A stretch of DNA of 64,000 nucleotides from Cladopsammia gracilis (GCA_022457155.1 JAJGOT010001022.1:37700-101699); one strand, 5' to 3'. Positions 11,753 to 25,400 are shown, counted from the first letter of the stretch. The notes: generated from the sequence alone by a model not told the origin. Numbers and translations are program-made.

Positions 11753-13190
11753 AACGTTTTATAGTATTTAATTTTATTGCACTTTAACTAAACTTGCTAA
11801 AATTCCAAATCATATTTTGCAAAATCCTAACTTTGCAGTGAAAAATATATCACGACGGAAGGACAAAACAGTTAGTGCTACCTTTTGACATTTTGAACAT
11901 ATAATGTTATAATGTACAGATTCATTATCAATAAGAAATACTAAGTGTAATATACTAAACATTACCACTAGGAAAGTACTACTTATAATCCAATGTCGGG
12001 AATGAGCAGAAGACAATGGAAAGGGGTTGTTATAGAATATGTCGTACCTGATTTGAAATACTATTGTATTACAGCCGATTTCCCTGTAGTATGCAGACCT
12101 GGATTTTTCTAACATAATTCGCCGGGAAAAAAAAAACACATGATTCGCCGGCTATAATTCACCCGTCGAGTGTTCCTCCAATATGATCAGACCATTTTGA
12201 AGGAAATTCACACATAAACTGAGTTCACAGAGAAAATACTAACTTCCTGAAATATAAAAAAAATCCATAAAGCTCTTAATGGAGTGTGCAGAACCACACG
12301 ATTCGCGTGTCATGATTCGCCAGTCGTGATTTGCCCGCCATGATTTTCCCATTGCCAGAAAATGGCGAAGGAGATTCACATATCTTCTTTCTTGTGGATG
12401 CTTCTATTTCAGAAGGCAAGCATTTACTCTTTCAACCTATTTTATGGGCAAATTCCTTTACCACTTTCTGATTTTCGAAGACTCATAGCCAGCGAATCAT
12501 GTTTTAACAACGCGTCTCAACACTCTGCAGTCAAATCGGCTGTAAGCGTTAGACTGTTGCCGTTTGCTTCAACGGCGCTCTTCTGTTCAGTAGTTTGTTT
12601 TCAACATGAAAAACGTATCGAATTCATATGTAAAAGATATATATTATACAAATTTAACCCGATCAAAACGGAAAAATATTTGACAAGCAAAACTGTTTTT
12701 TTTTTAATACCGTGTTATTGTTTTATGTAGCCTGTTCCAGGCGTTCATATAGTGGAGAGTGACAAAAAGGAAAAACCGAGAGCGACGAAAAGGAGCCTCC
12801 CGCCTTCAGCACTCACAATAGGGTCACAATATTTTCCCTTTGCGCACTGCCTATCGATCCTTCGCTCCCCAATATCTGAACGCCTGGAAAAGGCTATTTC
12901 CACTGCAATCCAATAACATGAAGCAGGCGATCCTATTCCGCAGGACCAATTTGATCAAATTCATTGTTACTTTAGTTTCTGTAGCTTTATTTTTGGATCA
13001 AGTTTGATATATTAAAAAAAAAAAAGAGTTTGAGGTCATGCTCTTCGTCTAAATAAGTGGAGTTCAGCTTTCAGCCTGTACGTCGGTGGTGGGTTCCAGG
13101 CCTTCCCTGCCGTCATGTTGTTTCCTTATATACAAGAAACTTTACTGCACATTGTCTATGTCACACCCAGTTCTTTAAATGGGTACCGGC
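11753..13190. other. Intergenic DNA, no gene seen
   Basis: AT-rich sequence after the NXPE-like stop codon. Motifs such as gattcgcc and its variants recur near 12118, 12142, 12300 and 12317, suggesting a degenerate repeat. The open frame at 12362-12730 has no recognisable domain or splice context and I do not call it a gene. Confidence 0.45.
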
Positions 13191-13335
13191 GACAAAATGC
13201 TGGGGATAACCCTGCGATGGACTAGCATCCCATCCAGGCAGGGTGCGTGGGGTAGCAGTACTTCCAGTTGCTTCTTGCTAGAGAAACCGGGTTATGCTCC
13301 CGCCATGTGGGTGTCCTGTGGCTCGTGTGGACCAT
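13190..13335 (+). mobile_element. SINE/L2-like 3' tail fragment
   Basis: The stretch around ctgcgatggactagcatccc followed by atccaggcagggtg resembles the conserved tail shared by several animal SINEs and L2-like retroposons (gatggactggc...ccagggtg). The upstream promoter-bearing part is not evident. This is assigned by recall of the motif, not by alignment. Confidence 0.45.
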
Positions 13336-13925
13336 TTGTGGCTCGCGTACTACTTAACCTTTGTCGGAATTCAATTCTTTCGATGTGCAGAAGCTCACCA
13401 GAAAAGATCAGAAAAATATAGATTTGTCTGTTCATTATATTACGGGTTTAGCTAAGACAATAGAAACCATCATTTTACTTCCCCTTCAGTACGTTTCCAC
13501 ATCTTCTTAAAATGGTGCCCATACATTTTTTATAGCCGAAGCAGTTGGAAACAACGTTTTGGCACTTTGGCCGTGTACTGCCCACTTACTTAACAAGGTT
13601 CACTTGTATAATGTAATCAGATAATGCAAAGCATACATACATGTACAGTATCCGATTCTGAAATTTCTAAATTTTTAACAGTGAGTTTGTCTCCAAAGCT
13701 CAAGACTAAACAAGTGCTAATGAGTGTTGTTTTATAGGGTACATGTATATCTACGCACACCTTCTACGCATATACCTTCGCCGGTATTCTTACCTTGCCT
13801 ACATCGAATCGAATCACAGAAGTGTCGTCCTTGCACATCTCTGATCTATTTCACTCCCAGAGTTCAATAATGGAGACATGTAGTCAGAGAGGGGGGTGGG
13901 GGGTCGGGGGGTGGGGGGGGGGGGG

Positions 13926-14232
13926 GGACTCCCATATAAAAATGACGGGGGTGCTCGTCGTACCTTTTAGGGGTCAAAACTTGTAGATTGGTACCGCTTA
14001 GGGTACTAAAATCTAAAATGACCACCGTTATAATTGTCGCGGTACCTTTTAGGGTATCGAGACGAAAAAAAATCACAGAATATGACGCCGGTGTTGTTTT
14101 AGAATTGGTACCTCTTTAATAGGGGTCGAGATTCATTTGAGCCACACCCAACAAACAAGATTCTGCTCCTTTTAGGGTGTTTTTTTTTTTTATATTTCCG
14201 ATGAGCACCACCGTCATTTTTATATGGGAGTC
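13926..14232. mobile_element. MITE-like element with gactcccatataaaaatgac termini
   Basis: The 22-bp termini at 13926-13948 and 14210-14232 are inverted copies of each other. Between them, variants of ggtaccttttagggt recur four times. The left end abuts a long G-run (about 13911-13927), which may be a sequencing or assembly weak point. Confidence 0.65.
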
Positions 14233-14245
14233 CCCCCCGGGACAT

Positions 14246-15363
14246 GTAGTGTAGGTAGTTCTTACTTTTTGTGTCTGTCGACGAAATCTAATAGTATCAG
14301 TCTGACCATTTAAATGAAACCTCATTCGGCAGTTCTTTTGCATGGTACCATTTGTTTTTCAATATTATACAGGATTTTTCTTGAAACTTAATGTTTGGCA
14401 CTCTTGGGAGTTAAAGGGTTATTACATTGGTGAGAACGAGACCAGACTTCCCTAAGCAAGGATCCTTAGCGACAACTAACCTCTAGGGTGAATGGAAAGG
14501 CGACAAAATGAACAGGTGCAAGCAGGTGGAATTTAAGTGTTTTCGCTCACAAACTAAGAAATAAATATTATAATTATTTTGTTATTGGTTCTACGCGAAT
14601 AAAAATGAACCTTCATGTAATTTCACTAAAGCGCACATGGTAACAATCGTAAACGTAGTTGTATTTGACCATGAAAGGGCGGACTATGTACACCTGTTTC
14701 TTTCTTAGAATGAATCCAAACTTAAAATAATTTATAACATTAACGATAATCGTCCAAATGATCAAATCTGGCCTTATTATTCATCGGTTGCAGTAGTACA
14801 GGCGACTACAATATTTAATCCAACGATCCTTATTATCTTTAGCAAGTTCGCCAATATGACTTGGATCTAGTAACCCATTGTCAGTATCACCCAGCAGTTG
14901 ATGAATATACCGTGTGTAAGTCTGTATTTTTCCTTAGTATTCTGAGCATATGCCCTTGGAACCTTAGTTGTCGTTCAAGTCAAATCGCAATCAAATGATA
15001 ATACCCCGAAAAAGAGGAATCCAAAACACAGAATTTAAAATGTCTCTGAACTTACGTTGAAGCGGGTTGGGGCGCTAAAAGACCAGAACGGACAATTCTA
15101 GCCCACAAAACGTTTTCACCTACAACCGTAAATAATTAATACTGCATTGCGGGATTTTTTTAACAAACAAATATATAACATACAACACGCTTGACCATTC
15201 AAAACTTGCTTAAACACACTTTACAGAGGAGCAGTTTAAAAATGGTGGTACTGATCATGATTTGGGACATTAGAAAAATGCCGGAAAGGGCATGATCTCA
15301 AACAGTAGAACACTTCACCTTTAAACATATTCACATTTCGTTCCCGTTTGATGAAAAGTTATC
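14246..15363. other. Intergenic DNA upstream of the second NXPE copy
   Basis: No exon, RNA gene or clear transposon terminus is seen. It should correspond to the former promoter region of the pseudogene that begins at 15364. Confidence 0.4.
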
Positions 15364-15598
15364 ATGTTGTGGACTATATGACTTCTTATTTTCTGGTTTG
15401 CTGCGTTTCACTTCGGTGCCCGAGCTTCGATATGTGAGGATTTCAAAGTGAATTGGTGTCGGCAGCGAAAATGGCGACTGGATTGGGAGAATCTGCAAAA
15501 GCCGTGTCAAGATCTCCATTACAGAAAACACAATGGTCAACAATATCAAGAGTAAGTTATTAGTCGGCAGACAGGTATATCGCTATACGACGGGGTCA

Positions 15599-15667
<69 letters not shown>
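15599..15667. repeat. (TA)n microsatellite
   Basis: An uninterrupted ta dinucleotide run of nearly 70 bp, just after the first exon of the NXPE pseudogene. Confidence 0.95.
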
Positions 15668-15670
<3 letters not shown>

Positions 15671-15814
15671 CAATAACTATGTTTAAGGACACGTTAAACC
15701 ATGCAAGATAAACTTTTAGTGACCGAGTTGCAAGAAAATTTAGAAAAACTAAATATTGTCATCCCTTAGTCAGAAGGTCGTTACATTTTGTATTGCAACC
15801 AGGATTCTATCTAT

Positions 15815-15840
15815 GAATGAATGAATGAATGAATGAATAA
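15815..15840. repeat. (ATGA)n microsatellite
   Basis: About six copies of the tetranucleotide gaat/atga. Confidence 0.85.
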
Positions 15841-16920
15841 CTTTTTTAAGTGTCAATAAATTAAATACTTAGCTAAATAAACTCATTGGGGGACACCATA
15901 TAGAGCATTTAATATAAAAATATATATAAATATATAAAAATCTACTATTTTTCGAATGACCGCAGGCCACTAGTTTTCTGGAGGATGTCCGAGGGCATGC
16001 CCCCCATAAATTGTTTAAATTCGATATATGCGCTGAGTTGCAATCTAGTGCATTTTGAGACACAGTTTTACGATAACGTCACAGTAGTATTTTTTAGTCA
16101 TGACAACGCTTTGAAACTATTACAATTAGCTCCGCTATTTGCTAACTTGAATAGAACAGTTGCCAAACATCAAATTGCACATGCAAAGATTTATACATAC
16201 TCATTTGTAAGTAAGTAAATGACATAAAAACACTCAACAACGGTATTTTTTATATTTTACCATGTCCCTTTTCATATAGTGTCCCCCGACGGAGAATGCT
16301 TACTTTGTGTACACTGGCCTATTTGGATGACTTTTTTTGATATATTTGCTGATATTCTTCGCGAAGTTGCCCCCCAAGTAGAACCCTGGCAACTGAGACA
16401 AAGACTGTTGCCAAGTAGTGCTAGTTTTTCTCAGTATCGATTGCTATGGGCCTGATCAATGATCAATCGATACTCATCGAGTTATCGATTGCTGTGTTCT
16501 CCTGGACACTTTTATCTCAGGTTTTCCAAGTGTTAAGTGTTAATTTGACGGTTAACAACTGAAAAACACGACGTTTACCCTCCATTGTCCGGCACTTCTT
16601 GGTTTACACTTAAGTCATATCAAACTTCACAAGTAATAAAAAACAGATTTCGATTCCAAAATGTTTATGGAATTGCAAATTACACATTTATTTGGGCCAA
16701 CTTTTGAAGCGCAAGAGCATTTCGTTCAAGAATGATAGGCGAACGAGTATTAGACATTTTTAGTACAAATGTCTGGAGCGCCGTCTTGGTGCCCCCCTTA
16801 GGATCCCTTAGGGAATCCAACATGGTGGCAAAAACTTTAAAGTCTTAATTACACCAAAAAATCTCAAAACAACAAATTGGATTCACTATAAGTTCCATTA
16901 AATCGGCGTATAAACATCAA
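15841..16920. other. Intron 1 sequence of the NXPE pseudogene, no gene seen
   Basis: AT-rich DNA with no supported exon. The phrase ggggacaccatata at 15890 and tatagtgtcccccga at 16278 look like short inverted termini, so a roughly 400-bp TIR element at about 15889-16292 is possible. Confidence 0.35.
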
Positions 16921-16959
16921 GAATGCAAAAATAACTTTCCACTGGTTCAAAGGTTTGTC

Positions 16960-17485
16960 GAGTTGAGTGGGTTTATCCATTTGGACCGGTTGGACTATTT
17001 GAGCCGGTAGGATTATTTGAGGGCACTTGGGTTTATCCATTTAGACCAGTTGGACTATTTGAGCCACTTTGCTCATTTGAGTTGGTTTGTTCAATTGGAC
17101 CGCTTGGACTATTTGAGCCAGTTGGTTTGTTCAATTTGACTGGTTGGAGTATTTGAGCCGGTTGAGTCATTTGAGTTGGTTTGTCCATTTGGACCGGTTC
17201 GACCATTTTAGCCAGTTAGGTCATTTCATGTGGTTTGTGCATTTGGACCAGCCTGGACTGTTTAAGCCAGTTAGTTCATTTGAATTGGTTTGTCCATTTC
17301 CACCGGTTGGACTATAAGAGTCAGCTGGCTCTATTGGGATCGGTTGGACTATTTAATCCAGCTGGCTCATTTGAGTTGGTTTGTCTATTGGGACCGGTTC
17401 GACTATTTGAGCCAGTCGGCTCATTTGAGGTGGTCTCTATTGGGACCAGTTGGACTATTTGTGCCAGTTGGATCTTTTGAGTTGG
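16960..17485. repeat. Degenerate ~50-bp tandem repeat
   Basis: Many imperfect copies of a unit built from ttggtttgtccatttggacc, ggttggactatttgagcc and agttggctcatttgag run across more than 500 bp. The resulting open frames on both strands are periodic low-complexity sequence. It lies in intron 1 of the NXPE pseudogene. Confidence 0.85.
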
Positions 17486-18159
17486 AAAACTGCAAAACGT
17501 CATTCAAACATAAAGTTCCAACTATGTGGTGAAAAAAATTCATTTAAAGCGTTTTGTATTCACAAGTTGACTCAAAGCAGCCTTTGATTTGTCCTATTCA
17601 ATTTTACCTTCAAAGCAATTAAGAGTTAACAATTATCATTATCATGCAAGCATAAAGTAGGAACAATTCATCAAGGTGTTTCTTAAACATTTGACATACG
17701 AAAAACATGGATCAAAAAACTTGATTTTAGTGCAGTCGGCTTCCAAACGCCCAAATAAATTTCTGCCTTTTTGAATTCATTCTTGACCAATCATCCTTGA
17801 ATATTATTTGACAGGATGGCAACACCTCCGGTAGAAAGTGAAATATTCGGAATATAAATACGCCCCGCGGGGGAGTACAGTCGGTTTTTTTGTCCAGTCT
17901 CGCACACACACTGTCCAGAAGAAGACCATTGGAGGAGACTCGTGGAGGGTGTATCTTGATGGACCTTCATATCTGGCCGGCACCATCTTTGATCATAACA
18001 ATGGAGTATATGAAGTTCTGTTTCTGATCATGGAGCCTGGCGCTTATAAGATTAACATGATTCTGGATTATGCTTTTTGTCATGGGTTGATTGATCTACC
18101 GAACGACTGGTTTAAAAATGTTTAAATGAAATGGAGAACAAGAGATCCATATATTTCCT

Positions 18160-18365
18160 ACATCCCCATAATATCTTTAACTTAAATGGTCGCCATTAAG
18201 GATTTCATCCACATATTTAAAAGTTAAAACCACCTTTTACAGCATAATAAACAGTACCACAGGAAAGTACTGATCAGTAGTTTTCATTTGAATGGCTACA
18301 CTGTAGAATTTCATCCACAGACTCAAAAGTTAGAGCGACCTTTTACAGCATAATAAGCAGCAGCT
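18160..18365. repeat. Dispersed repeat also present in the MAN1-like introns
   Basis: Two copies of a segment with tttcatttgaatgg, atttcatccacagactcaaaagttaga and accttttacagcataataa. The same core recurs in tandem at 54544-54805 and again at 55227-55315. Confidence 0.7.
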
Positions 18366-18483
18366 GTTTTTGTTACGGTTGTTACACTGCTGCGGTTGGA
18401 CCAATTAAGTCTCTATAAGGTTTGTGAAAAGGTCAGTTTACGTCATAACCGACGTATTGCAATTTATAGTCCGTTTTCCCGTC

Positions 18484-18622
18484 TAAGGCCCTGTTTACAT
18501 GAGGTAGGTTGCCCCTAGGGTGTAGGGCCAACTCTCTTTGTTTGAAAACCTCCAGGGAAAAGAAAACAAAGAGAGTTGGCCCTACACCCTAGGGTCACCC
18601 TACCTCATGTAAACAGGCCCTA
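18484..18622. mobile_element. 139-bp palindromic MITE
   Basis: The left arm, starting aaggccctgtttacatgagg, pairs with the right arm, ending cctcatgtaaacaggcccta. Inner arms with agggtgtagggccaac also pair. A short spacer near 18545-18560 is all that is unpaired. Confidence 0.85.
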
Positions 18623-19163
18623 ACAATTCGACTCTTTGTAGGGATGAGTTGTAAGATTGCTGTTTAATTAAGGTCTCCATCTCTATTTATACCTTTACCA
18701 GCTCATTGCTCAGGAAAAATAAAGAACAAAGACCTCGGCGAAAAAATTTTCTCAGAATTAAACAGTTACATCAACAAGCCCATGTTATTTTTTACAAACA
18801 GAACTCTTACCATCCCATGTCAACGACTCAGGAAAACAGGTGAGAACAAAGAGAGCATCACTTGAGAGAACCCAGGTCTTTTTCTCTATCCTACACTCCT
18901 GTCCGAACTATTTTTGGCACAATTTTCCAATAACTTATCTTTTTAGAACCGGTTCCCAAACTCTTTACCTTAATCTTATTAAACAGGAAAATCTAATTAT
19001 CAAAAACCATGATGTAATTCTAAAGTCAAATGATAACATTACCTCGTGTGACCTACCTTCAATCAGATATTTTGTGAGTTTCATTGCCAGAGCATTAATA
19101 CTCTTGAAATTACAGAAGGTGTGAAGGGGCGGAATCTGTCCCCCGGTCCTAGAAGACCAATAC

Positions 19164-19546
19164 AGGCCGTGTTTTCACGAGCGATTTTTCAAGTCGCTGA
19201 GCGAGTGACAGTCGGAAATCTCGTGAAAACAGTTGCTTGTCCAACCCGCTTAAAGTTAAGCGAGTCGGCGAACTACAATAGAATTCTCATTAAATTTAAG
19301 CCACCAAACCAGGTCGCTTAAGCTTGTCGGCAATTAAACAACAAAGAAGGGCATTGTATTGTTGTCTTTTGTGTTCTAATTTTCTATTGTTTTAACAAAA
19401 GAAAATATATCGCGCATGGTATAAGAAAAATGCATAAAGTTCTGTCCGTGAAAACGCATAAATTTTTTAAGCTGCTTAACGCGGTCAGTAAACAAATTAC
19501 CTACAGGAATGTTAAGCGAGAAAAACCGCCTCGTGAAAACACAGCC
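19164..19546. mobile_element. MITE with ggccgtgttttcacgag termini
   Basis: The left end aggccgtgttttcacgagcg and the right end cctcgtgaaaacacagcc are imperfect inverted copies. Inside is a further tctcgtgaaaac copy near 19218. No protein is encoded. It lies in intron 3 of the NXPE pseudogene. Confidence 0.65.
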
Positions 19547-20204
19547 ACAGTCCGGCTTGAATAGGGTTAAAACCGCCTAAAGTACACGGCGCTTTAATGA
19601 AAATCAATGGACCACATATCACTTTGCCTTTGCATTCTATCCCACTAGAAATTCAAAACAACATGCGCCAAGCGGATAGCGATTGTGATATCCGATGTAA
19701 TGTAATATGGGACGGTTTCGGCAGATGGACGCCGCTTAACAAATGGGAGCCTTACAGGAAATTTACTGGCGAAGGTACAAAAACAAATCAATTCCAGTTT
19801 AGTTAGTACGTTATCCCTACTGTTTACTTATTAGGAAATTCCACTCTTTTTAAGAAAGAGTCATTGCTGGGGACTGAAAGTGTCAAGAAAGCAAACGATG
19901 AATGTATTCCATCGGCTCGTCTGGCCGGTTAAGCATTGCGCATACTGCTTAGCCTGTTTTAGGCGTTAAGTTTGTGGCGCGCGAAAGAAAAATTGGGCGC
20001 AAGAGAAAAAACGAGGGGAGGCTGGGGACACAATCTAAACGCCTGGAAGAGGCCACATACTGCTCGCTATCCAAACCCAGGAGACTATTTTCGATCTACA
20101 AGAGATGAAAGTGTGAGGCTTGTGGGATGTGGTTAAGAGTATCAAAGTCAAATACAGGCCCAAATGTGTTTGTTATGCTTGTAGCCACTAAGTAGGCACT
20201 TAGG

Positions 20205-20405
20205 CTACATTGATAGAGAGCGCATACCCCTTGATAATTGTTTATTGTTAGTAGCTTTGCCATTAATTTGAAGTATATTCTTTTAATAATTGAGGGAGCC
20301 TATTATTTATAAGCCCAGCGGTTTCCTTTGGGCTTCCTTGACACTAAATTTTATATTTACGTAACTGTTTTCAATATATGGCAATAAACTTGAACTTGAA
20401 CTTGG
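20205..20405 (+). mobile_element. 3' tail of a CR1-like non-LTR retrotransposon
   Basis: The stretch ending ggcaataaacttgaacttga has the aataaa plus short tandem repeat typical of these elements. The preceding segment (gcttccttgacactaaattt) resembles the one at about 46645-46720, marking a shared family. No coding part remains. Confidence 0.5.
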
Positions 20406-20511
20406 TAGCGGTATTTGACACTTTAGCCGATCTACCTATAGCCTCTTTTTCAAGGCGGGTCCTGGTGAACAGCCTCGAAATGTTACATTTCGTTAAATTA
20501 TCTTCACTCAT

Positions 20512-20759
20512 ACCGTAAAATTCCGGTTAATAAGCCCTCCCCCCCCCCCCCCCGCCCCCCCGGTTATAGGCCCATCAGTTTGGTAACAAAACACTATTCC
20601 GATTGTTCTCCTCCTATATATAAGCACACCACAGTTTATTAACAGCAATTCTTTACAAACATTTGCACCATCCAAATTAACGAAAACAATTAACGCTTAT
20701 TTATCGCAACCCTTACGAAGTTGTATCAGCACAAGGCTTATAGCCGGGATTTTACGGTA
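20512..20759. mobile_element. 248-bp MITE with TACCGTAAAATTCCGG termini
   Basis: The left end, taccgtaaaattccgg, and the right end, gccgggattttacggta, are inverted copies. TA sits at both extremities, as in Tc1/mariner-type insertions. The TACCGTA start is shared with the 4.1-kb unit at 22443-26541. A C-run (20539-20562) follows the left end. Confidence 0.75.
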
Positions 20760-21204
20760 TAAAAATAAATTACTCATTTAGGCATGGTTTTGCAAAATAG
20801 ACCTTGACCTTGACCTTGACCTTTTTTAATAGATCATACGTTTTCACAAAACCAACAAAAACGGCACAACCACACAACTGGTCGAGGTGTATTCATGTTC
20901 TACGGCGACTCGCTAAACTACAAATTCTACCGACTTCAATTAACTGCAATCCTGACAGGCAGCTGTGCTCGGCAGTGTTCAAAGAATGTAACTGTAGTTA
21001 CAACTGGATATATCCCTTGACACTCTACGAAGAAGTAAGTATTTCTTAAATGAAGTCTCCTTGACGGTTGTTGAATTGTCAATGGATAAGCATGAAAGGA
21101 CTCACTGGTGGAAACAGGGGAGGCCCTCCCTTATCTCGCCAGGTTTTGTCTGCAGTCTCTAACATTTTCAATCCCCCCCTCACCTTATTCGCTCCCCCCA
21201 CCTT

Positions 21205-21235
21205 TTTACCCCCCCCCCCCCCCCCCCCCCCCTTC
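21205..21235. repeat. Poly-C tract
   Basis: A C-rich run of about 30 bp in intron 5 of the pseudogene, followed by cctt repeats. Confidence 0.85.
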
Positions 21236-22442
21236 CTTCCCCTTCCTATGGAGTCTGGGTCCGCCACTCTGGGACCGAATCAATCAAACTGAAATAACAA
21301 GAGAATGTTTTACAACTACTTTGCTGTAAATATAATCGATTCTGGAGTAAAATTGTTCATGTGGGTATTTAGACCTGCTAACTTTCTCTTATAATAGAAA
21401 GTCGTTTAAAAATCCCCGGTAGTTGTGGCAAAATACAATACACCTTTATTGCCTCCCTACAGTGTTAGCGTCAGCTCATGAAGTTCACGGGAGTGGGGGT
21501 AAATTTCATTGTTTTGATTACCCCGGCCGTCTGGCAAATCACTAATATATAACGAGGAAGGAACGATATAAGCCTTAAATGGTGTTTTGTTAACAAACTC
21601 ACCGCTGGTTTGTAGTTACAGATGGAAACATGTGCTGACAGAAGCCTGAACGTAACGAAAGTCTTGAGTTATTTTCGTGAAGTGGTTCTCAGGATGATAT
21701 GGACAAAGACAGTGCATTGTTGCTGAATGCTGGGGCGCATTGTATTACGGGTATTATAACTGGTAAATAATGCTGTAGTTGTTGCTTAAGGTCCCTAACA
21801 GCCTCGTTCCTAGTCCCCTTGTTCAGCACTTTTAGACCTGGTATCGAGGCAGGGTGTCTGATATATGATCGAGAGGAACCAAGACCCGTGCTCTCAAGTC
21901 TCAAGAACTATAATCTGTGAAAGAAAATGCCCAGGCACACTAACGTTAAAGTGACCGTTCCATTTTCCTTCAAGCTTGATCTACTTTTAATTATTTGATT
22001 ACTTATTATATTAGACGGTCAGTTTCCAGAGTTACCAAGCTGCCATCCTGGCATTAATATCCGAGATGAAAAAGACGTACAAAGGAAAGCCTATCTGGAA
22101 ATCTACAACAGCTATCCATGGGCAAATTATGGATACATTCCGTAGATTCATAACTAATCACGTAAGTGCCGAGCAACTCTGATCTACTACCAAACAACAT
22201 ACCCAAGTAATTTGTATTTATTTTCAGGTTGCTTTGTATCCAATTTCCGCTCGATTCATACCTAATCAAAATACAAATTCTTTTTCACTCAGTTCGGCAC
22301 TGTTTTAATTTAAAAGCTGTTTACACTTTTGACTTCAAGAAATTAAAAGATTCATACATGACTGTAAAACGATTATTGCAAGTTTTTCTGGTAATCAATA
22401 TGACCAGAAACCCATAAGTGGGTTGAATTCACCGCTTCCGAA

Positions 22443-25400
22443 TACCGTATTTATTCGATTAAGCGCCCAACCTCGAATAAGCGCCCAGCCTCGAATAAGC
22501 GCCCCCCCCCCCCCCCCCCCCCACCCCTCTAGGAGGCAGCACCAGAGAGTTCGGTAATTGACCTTAGTGACAATGAGATTGAAATTGACTAAGTACTACC
22601 AAGAGATTATAATTGGACAGAGAGGGAGTCTCCCAGTAATGGGTTTGGGCAAGAGAAAATAATTGTCCAATTATTTTCTCTTGGTACTACTAAGAGACTT
22701 CCCCGAAGACCGAGTTTTCCGAAGTATTTTAAGGAAACGTTAAATGAACAGTTAAAACTCTGCTTTGGTTTTGTTATTATTTTATTGTTTTGTTGCAAAA
22801 TAAACTTACTAATAAAACAATAAAAACTTTATTCACAATTTAAAAATATCTTAATTACAAAAGATAAAAATAGAAATAATTGATAATAAAAATTCAAAAT
22901 TCTATAAAATTACAAATTCCATGATGCAGAGATATTTAAAAAATTATAAAATCGAATTATACTAATGACGGCTAAACCAGTGTCCATAAAACGCCCTGAG
23001 TATAAAAGCATATAAACCGTGTATTTCAAATATCCGCACTAGCTACATTTATTTTACAATCTAAGGATTGCTCTATCTTGCTACGAAACGGCGTTCGCGA
23101 ACCTCTAACGCATGCATGTACCGATCTTAAGAGTTCAAATGAAATCTGTGTCCTGAGCCAAGTGATTACAATATGATAAGGCTCAGTATCTTTCTGAGCT
23201 ATCTTGTCTGCGAGATGCTTTAAAAACTGCTGACACTCCTTTCCCATTCCGCCATTGGTTCCAAACACTAAAGGTGTAAACGAACCCATTTCTACATCTA
23301 ACACCCGCTGCTGGTACTTGCGCTTCTTCTCTTCTTCTTGCTCCTTGAACACTTCCGATGTTGGCTTGCTCTGGTAACAACTGGAGTTGACGTGCGTAAC
23401 TCTGACATCAAAAAATGCCGTAACTCCTCTTGCCCAGAACCCTCCCGCTTTGATGTCCAACCTTGCCTCAGGACTTGTAACAGCGCTCCTCAAATGAAAA
23501 CGCTCGTTGTCCAGGGGTTGAAGGCGTGGTTCGATTTCGACATTATTGCAGATCTTATCGATGAATGTCGTTAACAAGTTCCGTATACCATCATGTCTCT
23601 GCGCTACAAACCCCCCCCCCCCCCCTTTTTACAAGAGAGGGCGTGAACAACGGTGAATTTATCCCCACACACGCAATGACTTGGTAGATCGACTAAGGCA
23701 AGTCGTAACGCAAGCGTAGCGAGTCTCTGAACTCTTGCTTGTTCAGGGCTAAACCCTGGTCTGCGAGGGGTATCGCATTCAGCCAAGAACTTGCGCCCTT
23801 GTCTCTCGATTGATTAACCAGTCGCAGCAGGTCTGGGGAGAGGCTTGAATCAATGCTATCCATTTTCTCTTTAGCACTTGCTCTCTTGAGTGATTGTTGA
23901 TGCCTCTTTAGCTCCTCCGTAGATCTTTCGCCTGGCACCATGATGGAACTCTGTGATGTAATAGAATCTACGTGCGCGGTGGTTATTAGCTTCGAGGCAG
24001 CAAACTGCTGCGGTGCCTCGGATCTCAGATCAGGAATGCCTAGACCCCCTTGACCCGTTGCTAAGGTAGCAAGTCTGCACACCTCGTTAGGGAGAGGCTC
24101 TGATTGACCAAATAAAGTTGGGAGTAGTAAATCCTCAATCACCTCCTGGATTGGGTCGACATAATCTTCAAACGATCCTATCGTGCGCATGAAGTAGGTG
24201 AACTTCGACTTGTAGCCTTTTGTGAAAGCAATGTACGCCGCATGAGGCTGGCTCTTTGCTATTTCAGCGAGACGTTCGATTTCCTCTTTCCATACACGAA
24301 CCTTCTCCTCACAATACTGATCTTTGTATTCTTGCGACGCAATAACTGCTCCCAGATGGCGCTGACCTTCAGTCGTTATGTTGACCTCACCTCCAAACAC
24401 CCCCTTTGCTTCCTTTGCAAGTTCCTCAGACTTCACAATAAGCCAGCTCTTTGACCCATTCACAAGGTATCCAAACTTTTGTCCTTCCTTACTCAATTGC
24501 TTGTACCAGTTATACAACTGCACAATACTCCCTCCTCCAGCTGAGTCATCTGCAAGCCACACCTGTTTAACCAATGGGCAGTGGTCCCTCAAATTCTGAA
24601 TCATTATAGATGTATTAAGTGCGTACCATGGCATCGCTAGCGGATCTCCTTGCGTAGTACCTTCACGAGAAAGTATTTCACCTCCCCCGCAGATAAACAG
24701 TCTAGATGGGCTTCTATACGTGTTAATAACGTAGAGCGCCATTTCTCTGCACATGATCTGGATATTGTGTAAAGCCGCTGACCTGTTCATTTGGTTAAAA
24801 GCGTTACTAGCATCAATTAACAATATTCCATCTGTTCCTTCTTCAACAAACACTTGACTCATTGCATGGATCGCAGCCTCCGCTCCTGCGTTATGACCAG
24901 CGCAGACTTGTAGGGGACCTGCCGCTTCTTTTATTTCCTCCTTTAAGAAACCGCTGACCGTTTTCCCCACTATTCTCCTTAAGACCTCTCCAACGCCAAT
25001 CGGTCTAATTCCCGGGTTCTTATCGAGCGGGATAAGCCTACAGGACGTAAACGCTTCAAGTAAAGATGGATGGTACGATTTCCTTAGCAGATTTCTTGTG
25101 AACACGGCTAACTCTTCTCTCAGAATTTTGCCCTCGGTCTTAAAGTTCTTAGAGCACAAGATTCTCTTATACAGCTCTGCGTCCATTCCTGATGGTCCAG
25201 CTGAGCCCTTGGTTTTACTTGCTGAGTTGTAGATCGATTCTTCGTCTATGAGATCATAAACATTTGGCGGAATATAATCAATTGGGCCGTGTAGCAAACT
25301 GTCCTCTGCGATATCAGCTGCCTCTGGGTGCTTGTCCTGCATGTAGCCCTTGCAGGACATCTGGCGATAGATCGAGCATGCCAGACGAGCTCTCATTATC

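Noticed and set aside
12362..12730. 122-codon plus-strand frame as a gene
   Set aside because: No recognisable domain, no splice or promoter context, and it lies in repeat-like intergenic DNA.
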